64,000 bases of DNA from Shewanella olleyana (GTDB lineage Bacteria; Pseudomonadota; Gammaproteobacteria; Enterobacterales; Shewanellaceae). Under the pieces are notes generated by a model that saw only the letters and a program-made list of their open reading frames with translations, had not been told where the DNA came from and did not search any database. The position numbers and the translations under genes were made by a program. Location of the stretch: contig NZ_JAKILD010000002.1 in assembly GCF_023283825.1 (NCBI RefSeq), positions 1 to 64,000 of the forward strand, written 5' to 3'. This document shows, piece by piece, positions 12,794-22,127 of this stretch (positions are counted from its first letter, which is position 1; each line of letters begins with the position of its first letter).

Positions 12794-13492
12794 ATGGATT
12801 CAGTTCAAATTGTTACAACGGATGACATCTTACTTAAGCTGTGTCATTCAGTTTCTCATGTTCTTTCAAGTACTAGTGACAGCCAAGTGACTCATGCTGG
12901 GATGGTACAAAATATCACGCGTACCTGTTTAAAGCCTGACCTAGGCTGTTTTTCGATTTTTGACGGTGGTTTCTCTGGTTTAGTTGTCATCAATTTTTCA
13001 AAAGAAGCTGCCATTGAGATATACCGTAGATATATGATTAACATGGGAATGCCAGAGTCAGAACTTGCTTTCTCACACACCTCAGATGATGTGGGAAATG
13101 TCATGGGTGAATTGATGAATCAAATTTTAGGCGATTTCATCAAAACTATATCAAAAGAATTACAAACGTCGATCAGCCAAAGTCAGCCTAAAATGTTAAC
13201 CATCAATAAAGAGTTAACTATATCGATTGACACTAATTTAGATGAAGCAGTATCAAGACGAGTGTCATTTAAAACTGCTGATAATCATATTTTCTATCTT
13301 GAATTTGCTATGGATAAAACTGAGTTTATTAAACTCAAAGAGTTTGAATTAGATGAAGAATTTGACCCAGATTCATTGATCGAAGCACACGGAAATAGTA
13401 ACAACACCCAAGGTAAATCAGTTGCGAAAAAAGATGCACCTGTTGTGGTAGCAGATGATGCCGATGATTTATTGAATGAATTAGGCTTATAA
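12794..13492 (+). CDS. CheX/CheC-like protein (DUF3334-like)
   Basis: This 232-residue soluble protein has no signal peptide. Residues 100-115 read VGNVMGELMNQILGDF and contain the E-x-x-N pattern (E106, N109) of the CheC/CheX/FliY phosphatase helix. The domain layout (GGFSGLVVINF strand before the helix) fits that fold. An acidic low-complexity tail follows (about 185-232). The protein appears to be the DUF3334 family known from Shewanella and Vibrio. Dephosphorylation of a CheY-type regulator is inferred from the motif. It stands divergent to the chemoreceptor, which strengthens a signalling role. Confidence 0.7.
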   Translation: MDSVQIVTTDDILLKLCHSVSHVLSSTSDSQVTHAGMVQNITRTCLKPDLGCFSIFDGGFSGLVVINFSKEAAIEIYRRYMINMGMPESELAFSHTSDDVGNVMGELMNQILGDFIKTISKELQTSISQSQPKMLTINKELTISIDTNLDEAVSRRVSFKTADNHIFYLEFAMDKTEFIKLKEFELDEEFDPDSLIEAHGNSNNTQGKSVAKKDAPVVVADDADDLLNELGL

Positions 13493-13519
13493 ATTAAATT
13501 AAAACGGTGATTATTAAGA

Positions 13520-13558
13520 TTATTTTAGGTATAAACTGGGTGTGAGTACCTAAAATAA
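13520..13558 (+). promoter_or_regulatory. 12-base inverted repeat in front of the LacI-family gene
   Basis: TTATTTTAGGTA (13520-13531) and TACCTAAAATAA (13547-13558) are perfect inverted repeats separated by 15 bases. They end 23 bases before the ATG at 13582. The arms are AT-rich and no T run follows, which argues against a simple terminator. It could be a leader hairpin or a binding site; function is unproven. Confidence 0.5.
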
Positions 13559-13581
13559 CTATAAAAAGGCCTGATGCTAAT

Positions 13582-14622
13582 ATGACATCTAAAGCTACCT
13601 CCATTGATATCGCCTATCGCGCTGGCGTTTCTCAATCAACTGTTTCTCGTGCTTTGAGAAATAGTCCTTTGGTTAATCTCGAAACTCGTCAACGAATTCA
13701 AGCTATTGCAAAAGAACTCAATTATAAAGTTGATAAGAATGCCAGTAACTTACGCACTCAAAATAGCCATACTTTGGCATTATTAATCTGTGAAGATCCC
13801 ACCAACGATGAATCGTTAATTAATCCATTTTTCCTTTCAATGCTTGGCTCTATTACTCGTGCTACAGCCCAACAAGGCTACGACTTGTTAGTGTCTTTTC
13901 AGCAACTATCCAGTGATTGGCATGCCGATTACGAAGACAGCAATAAGGCAGATGGCATTATTTTATTGGGCTATGGCGACTACGTAGATTATGAGCACAA
14001 GCTGCAAAAGTTATTAGAACAAAATACTCATTTCATTATCTGGGGGGCTGAGCATAACAACAAAGAAGTGTTATCTATCGGCTGTGATAATCATCAAGGC
14101 GGAGTTATCGCGACTGAACATATGATTTTATTAGGGTTAACTAAAATAGCCTTCTTAGGTGACGCCTCTGAGCACAGCCCTGAGTTTCGTGACCGCTACT
14201 TAGGTCATGCTGAGGTACTTAAAAAAGTCGGGATTAAATTGAATAAAAAATGTCAATTTGACGCGATTAGTACTGAAAGCTCTGGTTTTGATGCTGCGAT
14301 GAAATTATTAGATAGCGGCCATGAATTTGACTCGATTTTCGCCGCCAGTGATTTAATTGCAATTGGCGCCATCCGTGCACTTAAAAAACGTGGCGTGAGG
14401 GTACCAGAAGACATCGCAGTAGTGGGATATGATGATATTCCAGTTGCAAGTTTTGCTAATCCTTCATTAACAACGGTTAAGCAAAATACTAAGCTAGCTG
14501 GGGAAATTTTAGTAGAGAGTCTATTAAAACTGATCCGAGGCAAAGAAGTGGGCCCACAACTTATTCCAACGAATATGGTTGTCCGTCATTCATGTGGTGG
14601 TAATACTGAAACGGAAGATTAG
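13582..14622 (+). CDS. LacI-family transcriptional regulator (candidate maltodextrin regulator)
   Basis: This 346-residue protein begins with a LacI helix-turn-helix (about residues 6-27, IDIAYRAGVSQSTVSRALRN), then the hinge and a periplasmic-binding-protein-like sensor domain. FDSIFAASDLIAIGAIRALKKRG and VGYDDIPVASFANPSLTTV are typical. It should bind a palindromic operator and release it on sugar binding. Four palindromes of LacI type occur 10-26 kb away in the maltodextrin locus, and no other LacI gene is in the window. It is thus the best local candidate (a MalR-like role), but the genes directly next to it are not sugar genes. Confidence 0.88.
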   Translation: MTSKATSIDIAYRAGVSQSTVSRALRNSPLVNLETRQRIQAIAKELNYKVDKNASNLRTQNSHTLALLICEDPTNDESLINPFFLSMLGSITRATAQQGYDLLVSFQQLSSDWHADYEDSNKADGIILLGYGDYVDYEHKLQKLLEQNTHFIIWGAEHNNKEVLSIGCDNHQGGVIATEHMILLGLTKIAFLGDASEHSPEFRDRYLGHAEVLKKVGIKLNKKCQFDAISTESSGFDAAMKLLDSGHEFDSIFAASDLIAIGAIRALKKRGVRVPEDIAVVGYDDIPVASFANPSLTTVKQNTKLAGEILVESLLKLIRGKEVGPQLIPTNMVVRHSCGGNTETED

Positions 14623-14920
14623 CCAATTAACAGCGAACCCCGAGGTTGATTACTCAGTAAGAGCTAGCCATTTTGATGATGTGATGAATAAAATTGATCG
14701 ACACTAACATTTGGCCTCGTGCAAGGCGTTAGCACAAGTGGGTAAACGAGTACTGACGCAAATACTGATATTTAAACTATTGCGCCGTTATTGTTTGAAT
14801 ATGATAACGGCAACATGATTGAGAGCAGCTTTGAATGTTGTTGAAACTTATTTTTAAGACTTAAACTATAAAGTACTCAAATAACTAAGCGCCATTAAGG
14901 ATAATGAGTTTATTAAAAGT

Positions 14921-15856
14921 ATGGACTATTTGAGAATTATATCGAAATTTCAGCCGCTACTGTCACGAAACTCAGTGATATTATGTTGTTTCATTAGCGT
15001 GTTTTCCATTCAGGTTAAATCGCAAGATCTTGAACCCCGAAGCTATACCAACATCCCTATTGATATGCAATTTATGGCTGTTGGCTATTTACATTCTGAA
15101 GGTGCGTTATCACCTTCGCCATCAGTCCCTTTAAAAGATGCTCACCTGAAACTAGACGCTGCTGTATTAGGTTATGCTCATTCTTTTGCTATCGCTGGCA
15201 GTTCTTCTAAATTAGATATGTCGATGGCCAGGATTTGTATGAAAGGCTCTGCAGATTACCAAAATGAAGTTGTAGAAGCGGATCGTTGTGGCTATGGCGA
15301 CCCGAATATAAGGCTGACATGGAACTTCTACGGTGCTCGCGCTCTTGAGCGCAAAGATTTTGCTCAATATGAAGAAGGGTTAGTGATCGGTACTAGTTTA
15401 CAATTAAGTTTACCCGTAGGGACTTATGACAAAAATAAACTCATTAATGCTGGAGCCAACCAATGGGTTTTTAGACCTGGTATCGGTATGTCATATACCG
15501 CAGGTGATTGGCAATACAGTGCGATGACATCTATTAGGCTCTATAGTGATAACGATGAATTTTATAATCAAACCGAACTTGAGAAGCAGGCTCAATACAC
15601 ATTTCAAGGGCATATTATTTATAGTATTGGTCGTGGGCATTGGTTATCGTTAAGCGGTAATTACTTTGTTGGAGGCGAAACCACTAAAAACGGTGTCGAT
15701 GCTGATGATTCACAAGATAATTCTCGCTTTGGTCTAACTTATTCTTTGGCTTTTAATCAGCATCACAGCATAAAGCTTAATGTCAGCACGGGAGTGATTA
15801 CCCGTATCGGAAATGATTTCGATACATTCGGGCTAGTTTGGCAATATGCTTTTTAA
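14921..15856 (+). CDS. Outer-membrane beta-barrel protein, phenol-degradation MetA-like family
   Basis: This 311-residue protein has a signal peptide (ILCCFISVFSIQVKSQ, cleavage near residue 34). LEPRSYTNIPIDMQFMAVGY follows, the hallmark start of the so-called MetA-pathway phenol-degradation transporter-like family, then amphipathic strands and a terminal aromatic residue (WQYAF). These are small outer-membrane barrels of unclear function. Two cysteines (ARICMKG, DRCGYGD) may form a disulfide. A 298-base gap separates it from the LacI gene, so it is probably transcribed on its own, perhaps with the DUF808 gene 51 bases downstream. Confidence 0.75.
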   Translation: MDYLRIISKFQPLLSRNSVILCCFISVFSIQVKSQDLEPRSYTNIPIDMQFMAVGYLHSEGALSPSPSVPLKDAHLKLDAAVLGYAHSFAIAGSSSKLDMSMARICMKGSADYQNEVVEADRCGYGDPNIRLTWNFYGARALERKDFAQYEEGLVIGTSLQLSLPVGTYDKNKLINAGANQWVFRPGIGMSYTAGDWQYSAMTSIRLYSDNDEFYNQTELEKQAQYTFQGHIIYSIGRGHWLSLSGNYFVGGETTKNGVDADDSQDNSRFGLTYSLAFNQHHSIKLNVSTGVITRIGNDFDTFGLVWQYAF

Positions 15857-15907
15857 CTGACCCCTTTTAATTAGTGGAATCAATAAAGAGAAATACAAGG
15901 ACGAAAT

Positions 15908-16840
15908 ATGGCAGGTGCAAGCTTATTAATGTTATTGGATGACATTGCTGCGATTTTAGATGATGTAGCTGCAATGAGTAAAATCGCAGCCAGAAAAACG
16001 GCTGGGGTGTTAGGTGATGACTTAGCCTTAAATGCTCAGCAAGTGTCAGGTGTGGCTTCTGAGCGTGAATTACCAGTAGTTTGGGCGGTGGCTAAAGGCT
16101 CATTCTTCAATAAATTAATTTTAGTCCCTGCAGCTTTATTGATTAGTGCTTTTATTCCTTGGGCGATTACACCATTGCTGATGTTTGGTGGTTTGTTTTT
16201 GTGTTTTGAAGGTTTTGAAAAAGTTCATCATTCCTACGTGCATCGAAAAGATAAACAAGCCGAAATAACAGAGAAACAAGTTATCGAAAAATCGGCACAA
16301 GACATTGCTGATTTTGAAAAAAAGAAAGTAAAAGGGGCAATTAGAACTGATTTTGTGTTGTCAGCTGAAATTATCGCAATTAGTTTAGGCGTCGTTGCCG
16401 AAAGTAGTTTACTGAGTCAGTTTTTAACCTTGAGTGTTATAGCCATCATTATGACGTTAGGGGTTTATGGTTTAGTTGCTGGTATCGTTAAAATTGATGA
16501 TTTGGGACTTTATCTTACTCAACGTAAAGGTGAGGGACACATAGTTGCCCTATGGCATAAAATGGGGTTCTGGTTATTGGCTTCAGCTCCATACTTAATG
16601 AAAGGACTCACCATAGTTGGCACCATCGCCATGTTTATGGTCGGTGGTGGCATATTAACCCATGGCATTCATGCCATTGGCTCGCAGATTGCGTTGATAG
16701 CGTCACTTATGAGTGAACTTGCTTACGTTGGCGGTTTTTTAGCAGCGATTACACCGAGTATATTAAATGCCGTATTTGGTATAGTTGCAGGTGCTTTGGC
16801 AGTCATTGTGATGAACATGATTGCTATCATTAAAGGCTGA
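15908..16840 (+). CDS. DUF808-family inner-membrane protein, YedI-like
   Basis: This 310-residue protein begins MAGASLLMLLDDIAAILDDVAAMSKIAARKT (core LLMLLDDIAAILDDVA), diagnostic of DUF808/YedI. It has about six to seven hydrophobic segments (about 76-105, 150-172, 175-196, 215-250, 255-275, 282-308). The biochemical function of the family is not established. It is convergent with the diguanylate cyclase gene, with 62 bases between stops. Confidence 0.9.
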   Translation: MAGASLLMLLDDIAAILDDVAAMSKIAARKTAGVLGDDLALNAQQVSGVASERELPVVWAVAKGSFFNKLILVPAALLISAFIPWAITPLLMFGGLFLCFEGFEKVHHSYVHRKDKQAEITEKQVIEKSAQDIADFEKKKVKGAIRTDFVLSAEIIAISLGVVAESSLLSQFLTLSVIAIIMTLGVYGLVAGIVKIDDLGLYLTQRKGEGHIVALWHKMGFWLLASAPYLMKGLTIVGTIAMFMVGGGILTHGIHAIGSQIALIASLMSELAYVGGFLAAITPSILNAVFGIVAGALAVIVMNMIAIIKG

Positions 16841-16902
16841 TAATACTATTCTTTAGTGATTAATATTGGAATCAAACTCTGTAGCTTGTTCAAATAGTTG
16901 CA

Positions 16903-18246
16903 TTAACCACTCATTGTTCTGTTTGATAAGTGATTTTGGGCAAGTACTTCTTGTCCATCAAAGCATGCAGATCCTTCTAACTCTTTAGCTTTATACATAA
17001 ATTCGTCCGCTTGCTTAATTAACCTATTTCTCGATTTTGCTTGGAAAGGGTAGTAACTCACTCCCATACTTGTGGATATATTAATTGTGCTTCCATTAAA
17101 TTCAATAGGTTGACTGATCGTATCTAAGATTAATTGTGCTTTTTGCGAAATTTGGTCTAAGTTATCCGTCAGACCTAAACATACCACAAACTCATCTCCA
17201 CCCAAGCGACCGACAATATCGGTTTTACGAATACATTGTTGTAATCGTAATGCCACTTTTTTAAGTACTGTGTCACCAGCGTCATGACCTATGGTGTCGT
17301 TGATGATTTTAAAATTATCAACGTCGATAAAGAATAGCGCAACTTTACTTTGACTCAATTTTGCATTAGCAATAATTAAGTCTAGCGATTGCTCTAGGGC
17401 TCTACGGTTCATAATTCCGGTTAAATGGTCTTTTTCAGATAGGGTTTGGAGTTGCTGTTTTTGTTTTTTAAGTTCGCTAGTTTGACGGTTTACTTCATCT
17501 TCTAGCTCTTGTTTTGACATCATACTAGCATCAAGTTTACTGGTCATATCATTAAAAAAAGATGCTAAAAGACCAAACTCGATATCTAAATTATTTGCAT
17601 CAATTTTATGTGATAAGTCACCTTTTGATAGCGTTTCAATTCCTTTTTTTATTCGATTAGATCCTATTTTAAAGCGTTGATAAATTGAGAAGTTTATCGC
17701 AAGTACAAATGTACCTGTGAGGATAAGGCCTAGGGCAGAGTAAAGCATAACTGAAGTGATAGCACGTTCATTGCTATCTAATGTATTTTTATTTAAATAG
17801 GCGACTTCTTCAGACATATTTTCAATCAAAATAATATAGCGATTTTGTAATAAGTTTCTTGCTTGAGTTACCTGATTATCAGACAGTCCAACAGTTTGAG
17901 AGGACAGTTTCAGTTCTTGATTTAATAAAGATGACATATCATTGGTGAGTTTTTTTAGATTAAACACCCGTTGATTATAAAAGCTTTGTTTTTCGAGCTT
18001 ATTGGTCAGCGATTGATGAGATTGTGTTACTTGAGCAAAACTGGCTTTATCTTGCCTTTGAGAAAAAAGCCAAAACTGGCTTCGAAGATCATCAATATTT
18101 TTTTGCAGCGCTGAAAAGTACTGCAATGCATCAGTTTTTTTATGTTGGGCTAAATGTATCTGGAAAAATGAATAGCTAAGCAATAAGGTGAAAATAAAGC
18201 TGACACATAGCAAGGTGATGAGTTTTCCGTTTATAGAATTTACCAT
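16903..18246 (-). CDS. Membrane diguanylate cyclase with HAMP and GGDEF domains
   Basis: This 447-residue protein has a TM helix at about 8-27, a mostly helical periplasmic region, a second TM helix (about 162-187), and a HAMP-like segment to about 240. A coiled coil (SMMSKQELEDEVNRQTSEL) and a GGDEF domain follow. RLGGDEFVVCLG is intact, and RKTD five residues before it is the inhibitory site, so active, feedback-controlled c-di-GMP synthesis is expected. Its ATG overlaps the end of the upstream substrate-binding-protein gene by seven bases. Confidence 0.93.
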   Translation of the reverse strand: MVNSINGKLITLLCVSFIFTLLLSYSFFQIHLAQHKKTDALQYFSALQKNIDDLRSQFWLFSQRQDKASFAQVTQSHQSLTNKLEKQSFYNQRVFNLKKLTNDMSSLLNQELKLSSQTVGLSDNQVTQARNLLQNRYIILIENMSEEVAYLNKNTLDSNERAITSVMLYSALGLILTGTFVLAINFSIYQRFKIGSNRIKKGIETLSKGDLSHKIDANNLDIEFGLLASFFNDMTSKLDASMMSKQELEDEVNRQTSELKKQKQQLQTLSEKDHLTGIMNRRALEQSLDLIIANAKLSQSKVALFFIDVDNFKIINDTIGHDAGDTVLKKVALRLQQCIRKTDIVGRLGGDEFVVCLGLTDNLDQISQKAQLILDTISQPIEFNGSTINISTSMGVSYYPFQAKSRNRLIKQADEFMYKAKELEGSACFDGQEVLAQNHLSNRTMSG

Positions 18247-19328
18247 GACAACTCCATAGCCGACTTGGCTTCTTCAAATGGCTCGCTGAAGATGACCTCT
18301 CGAAAGTTTGGTTCTTTTCCTTGGACTAAACCTTGCTGCTTTGCCCAGTGTGACTGCATTTGAAGGCTTGAAAGTAGTGTGCTGCTTATACTTAACCTAA
18401 AAATATAGTCATCCCATGACCACTTGATTTGGTTTAAAGGGACGTTGAGGTGTTTTGCAACAATATTCATTGCAGCGTCGGGGTTTTCGTTAATCCAATT
18501 AATTGATTGCTCTAGAACTACTATGATTTTATTTACTTGCCTGTCTTCCAATGTATTGATTTGCGATAGGCGGGATCTCTTCGAAATTAAATTAAAGTGA
18601 AGTTGATATATTCCTTGTATTCCTAAATTAGTCATAGGGGCATTAGATAACATATTCACTTGATAACCATAGGGCTCCCAGATAGAAATCGCATCTACAT
18701 GTTTATTTATCAAAGCATCAACAAGCTCTTTTGGTGTTAAATACACCTTCTCGATATTAGCGGTATCCAAACCTTGTGCTATTTGCAAAGTATCAAAATA
18801 ATATTCACTAGAACTACCCTTAACAATCCCTACTTTATGTTGTGTATTGCCAAGGTGATTTAATTCGCTGTTATTGATTGACTTGTTATCAAAGGAAAGG
18901 TGTTTGTTTAACGTCAATAACTTTAAATCATTAGTTGATTGAACAAAACTTGCGAGTAGAGCAATATCATGAGTTTGATAACTCTTAAACATCACTACTG
19001 ATTCGGATGCTGTTGCGAAGTCTACTTGATCATCAATCAATGCTTCACTGCAGGCAACGCCTCCAAAACAATCAACTAGTTCTACATTTAGTGATGCTTG
19101 CTCAAATAATGATAAATGTTTTGCTACGATAAAAGGAGATGTTAGTGGGGTTTGAGATACTCCAATTTTTATTGTTGGTTTATCAATTGGCTCTGGGTTA
19201 CTTGCTGAGAAAAACAATAGCAATAAAGACGTTGTTATGCAGATGGCAAAAATAATTGCTAGCTTAATCGAGCCTGTATTTTTTAAAACAGAAAGATATT
19301 TGCTTTTCAAAGTCCGATCCTTAGACAA
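18240..19328 (-). CDS. Membrane-anchored NitT/TauT-type substrate-binding protein
   Basis: This 362-residue protein has one N-terminal TM helix (about 23-42, LAIIFAICITTSLLLLFF) without a clear cleavage site. A periplasmic binding domain of the NMT1/THI5/SsuA type follows (KIGVSQTPLTSPFIVAKHLSLF, VDFATASESVVMFK, GIVKGSSSEYYF, AISIWEPYGYQ). Such proteins usually feed ABC importers of nitrate, taurine, sulfonates or pyrimidine precursors. No permease or ATPase gene is near; the only partner is the overlapping diguanylate cyclase. It probably acts as the ligand sensor for that enzyme. Confidence 0.85.
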   Translation of the reverse strand: MSKDRTLKSKYLSVLKNTGSIKLAIIFAICITTSLLLLFFSASNPEPIDKPTIKIGVSQTPLTSPFIVAKHLSLFEQASLNVELVDCFGGVACSEALIDDQVDFATASESVVMFKSYQTHDIALLASFVQSTNDLKLLTLNKHLSFDNKSINNSELNHLGNTQHKVGIVKGSSSEYYFDTLQIAQGLDTANIEKVYLTPKELVDALINKHVDAISIWEPYGYQVNMLSNAPMTNLGIQGIYQLHFNLISKRSRLSQINTLEDRQVNKIIVVLEQSINWINENPDAAMNIVAKHLNVPLNQIKWSWDDYIFRLSISSTLLSSLQMQSHWAKQQGLVQGKEPNFREVIFSEPFEEAKSAMELSW

Positions 19329-19436
19329 ATTATTATCTGTAGTTAATACTAGATTAAGTACAAGAAAATGCAGGGTTATTTACTGACATTTAGTGAATTG
19401 ATGATATTTGAATCACTTTTTAAATACAAGGAAATT

Positions 19437-19462
19437 AAAAGGCCACAATTAAGTGGCCTTTT
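19437..19462 (-). terminator. Terminator of the glucoamylase gene
   Basis: AAAAGGCCAC (19437-19446) pairs with GTGGCCTTTT (19453-19462) around a six-base loop. It lies 56 bases after the glucoamylase stop at 19518 and closes the MFS-glucoamylase unit on the - strand. Confidence 0.8.
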
Positions 19463-19517
19463 GATGGAATTGAGCCCTGAAGTCATGGTTAATGACAGTT
19501 GAACTGTTCGACCGTGA

Positions 19518-22046
19518 TTACTTTTTTAGTTTCTCTGCAACGACAGGGTAGAAGTCCCAAACCGCTTTGTCTGTCATTGAGCGAACTAATTTCACGTATT
19601 CGGCATGGGTCCAAGCCAGTGGTGTTGCTGAGTTTGTACCTTGACCCATAGCGTAGTTATAGCGAGTTGGATTGCCAACTCCGTCCCATGCTTGTTCTGG
19701 AAGCATCATGCCTTCATTAGCAAAAGTTTCCATCCCTTGAACATAAGTATTAATCAATTGCTGGTGTACTTCAGGGGTTAGTGTGTCGGTAGATTTTGCT
19801 AAAGCAAGTTCATAATGACCACGTTCACCGGTAAAGAAAGGCCACACTCGACCACGTTGATCAGCTGTATTGCCTTTTTCCGCGTAGCTCAAACCCGTTG
19901 TAATATCTTCACCGTAACCATCGTTACCATAGCGTCTGAAGCCTGGGATTTTACTGCCATCTTTAGCGGTAAATTCATACTTAACCCGTAAATTATCCTC
20001 AAGACTGGTGTCATCGATTAACATTACGCTGTTTTGAATAACGCTATCGTTCGCTACTTTTACACCATAACGAACTAATTCTAAAAAGCCGCCGTCTAAA
20101 ATAGTACGTTGGTCTAAACCTGGCTTACCGTTGTTATCAAGTAATTTATCATTGTTATTAGGGTTCCCATTTGGGCTAATACGCACGTAATAAGGTTTGT
20201 TGTCTTTTGCTAATTCGCCGTTATTCGTGACCATGGTACTTTCAAGGCTGGCTTCAAGTTTCTTAGCAATCGCTAAGTACTCCTCGCCTTGACCATCTTT
20301 AGCGAGTTTAGCTAAATCACTTGCTGCGATAAGACCTGCAATCACAGCTGCTGTGGTAGAAGGCGAGAAGCCAGCTTGTTCTTCCCAGCGCTCTTGTTGA
20401 GTGCTCGGCGGAGTGATTTCTGTGTCATTCCAATCCAGTTTTACTTTACCGCCAGTGACTAGGAAGTCAGCTGCTGGTTTGAGCATTTCTTGATACCACT
20501 GGGTGATTTCAGCATCTGTTAATACGTTAGCTTGCCATAACTTCCAACCCAGCATGATTGGCATTGCAGTTTGATCGAGTTGTACGCCAACCCATTCAAT
20601 TTCGCCATCAACATGGGTTTTTTGTAAGAACCAACCTGGAGTGCCTACATACTCAGGAGTTTGTTGGCTCACTTGTACTTTTTTCAAATATTCAAAGGCA
20701 ACTTTAGGTGTTTCAGTATCGCCTAAGGCTAGAAATGCCATTGCACATTGATAGAAATCTCTTGGCCACACTGCTTTATAGCCAGTACTACCGACTTTAG
20801 CAGAAACTGAATCACCCCAAGGGTTTGATAAAGAGGCGATTAACGCGCCAGCATGAGTTTTATCTTCTTGAGCTTTTAATACTAATGCGCTGGTATAGAG
20901 GAGTTGACCTTCATCGGTCGTATTTACACTCATACCATTGATAGCAGGTAATGAAGCTAAATAGTCTTTCCAGCCAATATGTTTATCATCACCTAAATAA
21001 GCACTTAATACTTTGTCATAACCTGCATCCAGTGTAGCATCGGCGTTTGCTAAACTGCTTTGTTTATCAGCGCCAAAGCCAATCACAACATTCATCTCAA
21101 GTGTGTTTTCGCCTTGGGCTTTGTTTAGAGTGGAATATTGAGCGGTTAACGCAACATTACCAACAGATGTGTTATCAGTGCTGGTGGTTTGATAAAGGTT
21201 ATTCAATTTTCCATTATCTTTTAAATCAACCAGGCCACCTGATGTGCCAACAAAACCAGCGCTTGCTTGAGTGAAAGCAACATCAGATTTTATTGTCATC
21301 ACGGATGAATCAGCTTTATCGGTGTAAGCCAGCAAAGCTTGACCTTCAATAGTGGCAATGTCATTAGCGCCGCTATTATCGACATGTGGATTTGCATATA
21401 AATGAGGAGTTACGTCGTCAGCAAATGCAGTGAAAACAACTTTCATCATCATGCTGTCACGGTTTGGATCAGTAAAAAAGTGTTTCTCAATTTGATATTG
21501 ACCGTTTTTAGCTTTGTTAATCACTTTATAAGCTAATGATAAAGGTCGGCCTTGCTCATCTTGATGTAGATACTCGATGGTACTGATGGTGTCTTCTTTC
21601 TCTGTATCAACAAAACCTTCACCAGTAACAATAAACTGCATTTCTTTAAGTTGAGCGTTATGGATCATGCCGTACATGGTTTCAGTAAGAATGCCTTGGG
21701 CAAGAGAGAACCATACTTTACTCACAGGGTTATCAACGCTGCTTTGATATTGACCGTCTACATAAGGTTCGTACGATGTACCTATGCCAGTTTTGCCTGA
21801 AAATGCCCATGTTGGGTCAATACCTGGCGCGCCTGGTGCTGATTGGACATCAGATGTAGAAATAACAGCTGTTGAAGAAGCGGCAGTTGGCGCTTTTTCT
21901 GAAGAGTTACTCGCATTCTGTTCACTATCGTTTTGAGAGCATGCCGATAATGCCAATATTGATGCACTAATTAACGCCACATTCACAGCTTGCGCTAAAG
22001 GTGTTTTTTTATGTGTCGTGGCATTGTTTAACAAGGTTTTCATCAC
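19518..22046 (-). CDS. cga: Lipoprotein glucoamylase (GH15 glucan 1,4-alpha-glucosidase)
   Basis: The protein has 841-842 residues. Its signal peptide ends in a lipobox (LALSAC), so it is a lipoprotein facing the periplasm or outer membrane. An N-terminal beta-sandwich region (to about 330) resembles the glucodextranase N domain. The GH15 (alpha/alpha)6 region then shows KAVWPRDFYQCAMAFLALGD, RWEEQAGFSPSTTA (catalytic Glu region) and RVWPFFTGERGHYELA. It releases glucose from non-reducing ends of maltodextrins. The frame starts with GTG (22046) directly before an ATG (22043). It follows the MFS carrier by 81 bases, probably in one transcript. Confidence 0.93.
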   Translation of the reverse strand: MMKTLLNNATTHKKTPLAQAVNVALISASILALSACSQNDSEQNASNSSEKAPTAASSTAVISTSDVQSAPGAPGIDPTWAFSGKTGIGTSYEPYVDGQYQSSVDNPVSKVWFSLAQGILTETMYGMIHNAQLKEMQFIVTGEGFVDTEKEDTISTIEYLHQDEQGRPLSLAYKVINKAKNGQYQIEKHFFTDPNRDSMMMKVVFTAFADDVTPHLYANPHVDNSGANDIATIEGQALLAYTDKADSSVMTIKSDVAFTQASAGFVGTSGGLVDLKDNGKLNNLYQTTSTDNTSVGNVALTAQYSTLNKAQGENTLEMNVVIGFGADKQSSLANADATLDAGYDKVLSAYLGDDKHIGWKDYLASLPAINGMSVNTTDEGQLLYTSALVLKAQEDKTHAGALIASLSNPWGDSVSAKVGSTGYKAVWPRDFYQCAMAFLALGDTETPKVAFEYLKKVQVSQQTPEYVGTPGWFLQKTHVDGEIEWVGVQLDQTAMPIMLGWKLWQANVLTDAEITQWYQEMLKPAADFLVTGGKVKLDWNDTEITPPSTQQERWEEQAGFSPSTTAAVIAGLIAASDLAKLAKDGQGEEYLAIAKKLEASLESTMVTNNGELAKDNKPYYVRISPNGNPNNNDKLLDNNGKPGLDQRTILDGGFLELVRYGVKVANDSVIQNSVMLIDDTSLEDNLRVKYEFTAKDGSKIPGFRRYGNDGYGEDITTGLSYAEKGNTADQRGRVWPFFTGERGHYELALAKSTDTLTPEVHQQLINTYVQGMETFANEGMMLPEQAWDGVGNPTRYNYAMGQGTNSATPLAWTHAEYVKLVRSMTDKAVWDFYPVVAEKLKK

Positions 22047-22127
22047 TGATTTTCCCCAATTTGAATTCTATTTTTATAATATTTCTGGCTAGGTAAGTTG
22101 TCTCACTAGCCAGTTTGTTGAATATAT

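Noticed and set aside
14623..14920. Possible pseudogene between the LacI and outer-membrane barrel genes
   Set aside because: Short open stretches exist in several frames but none can be joined into a recognisable protein.
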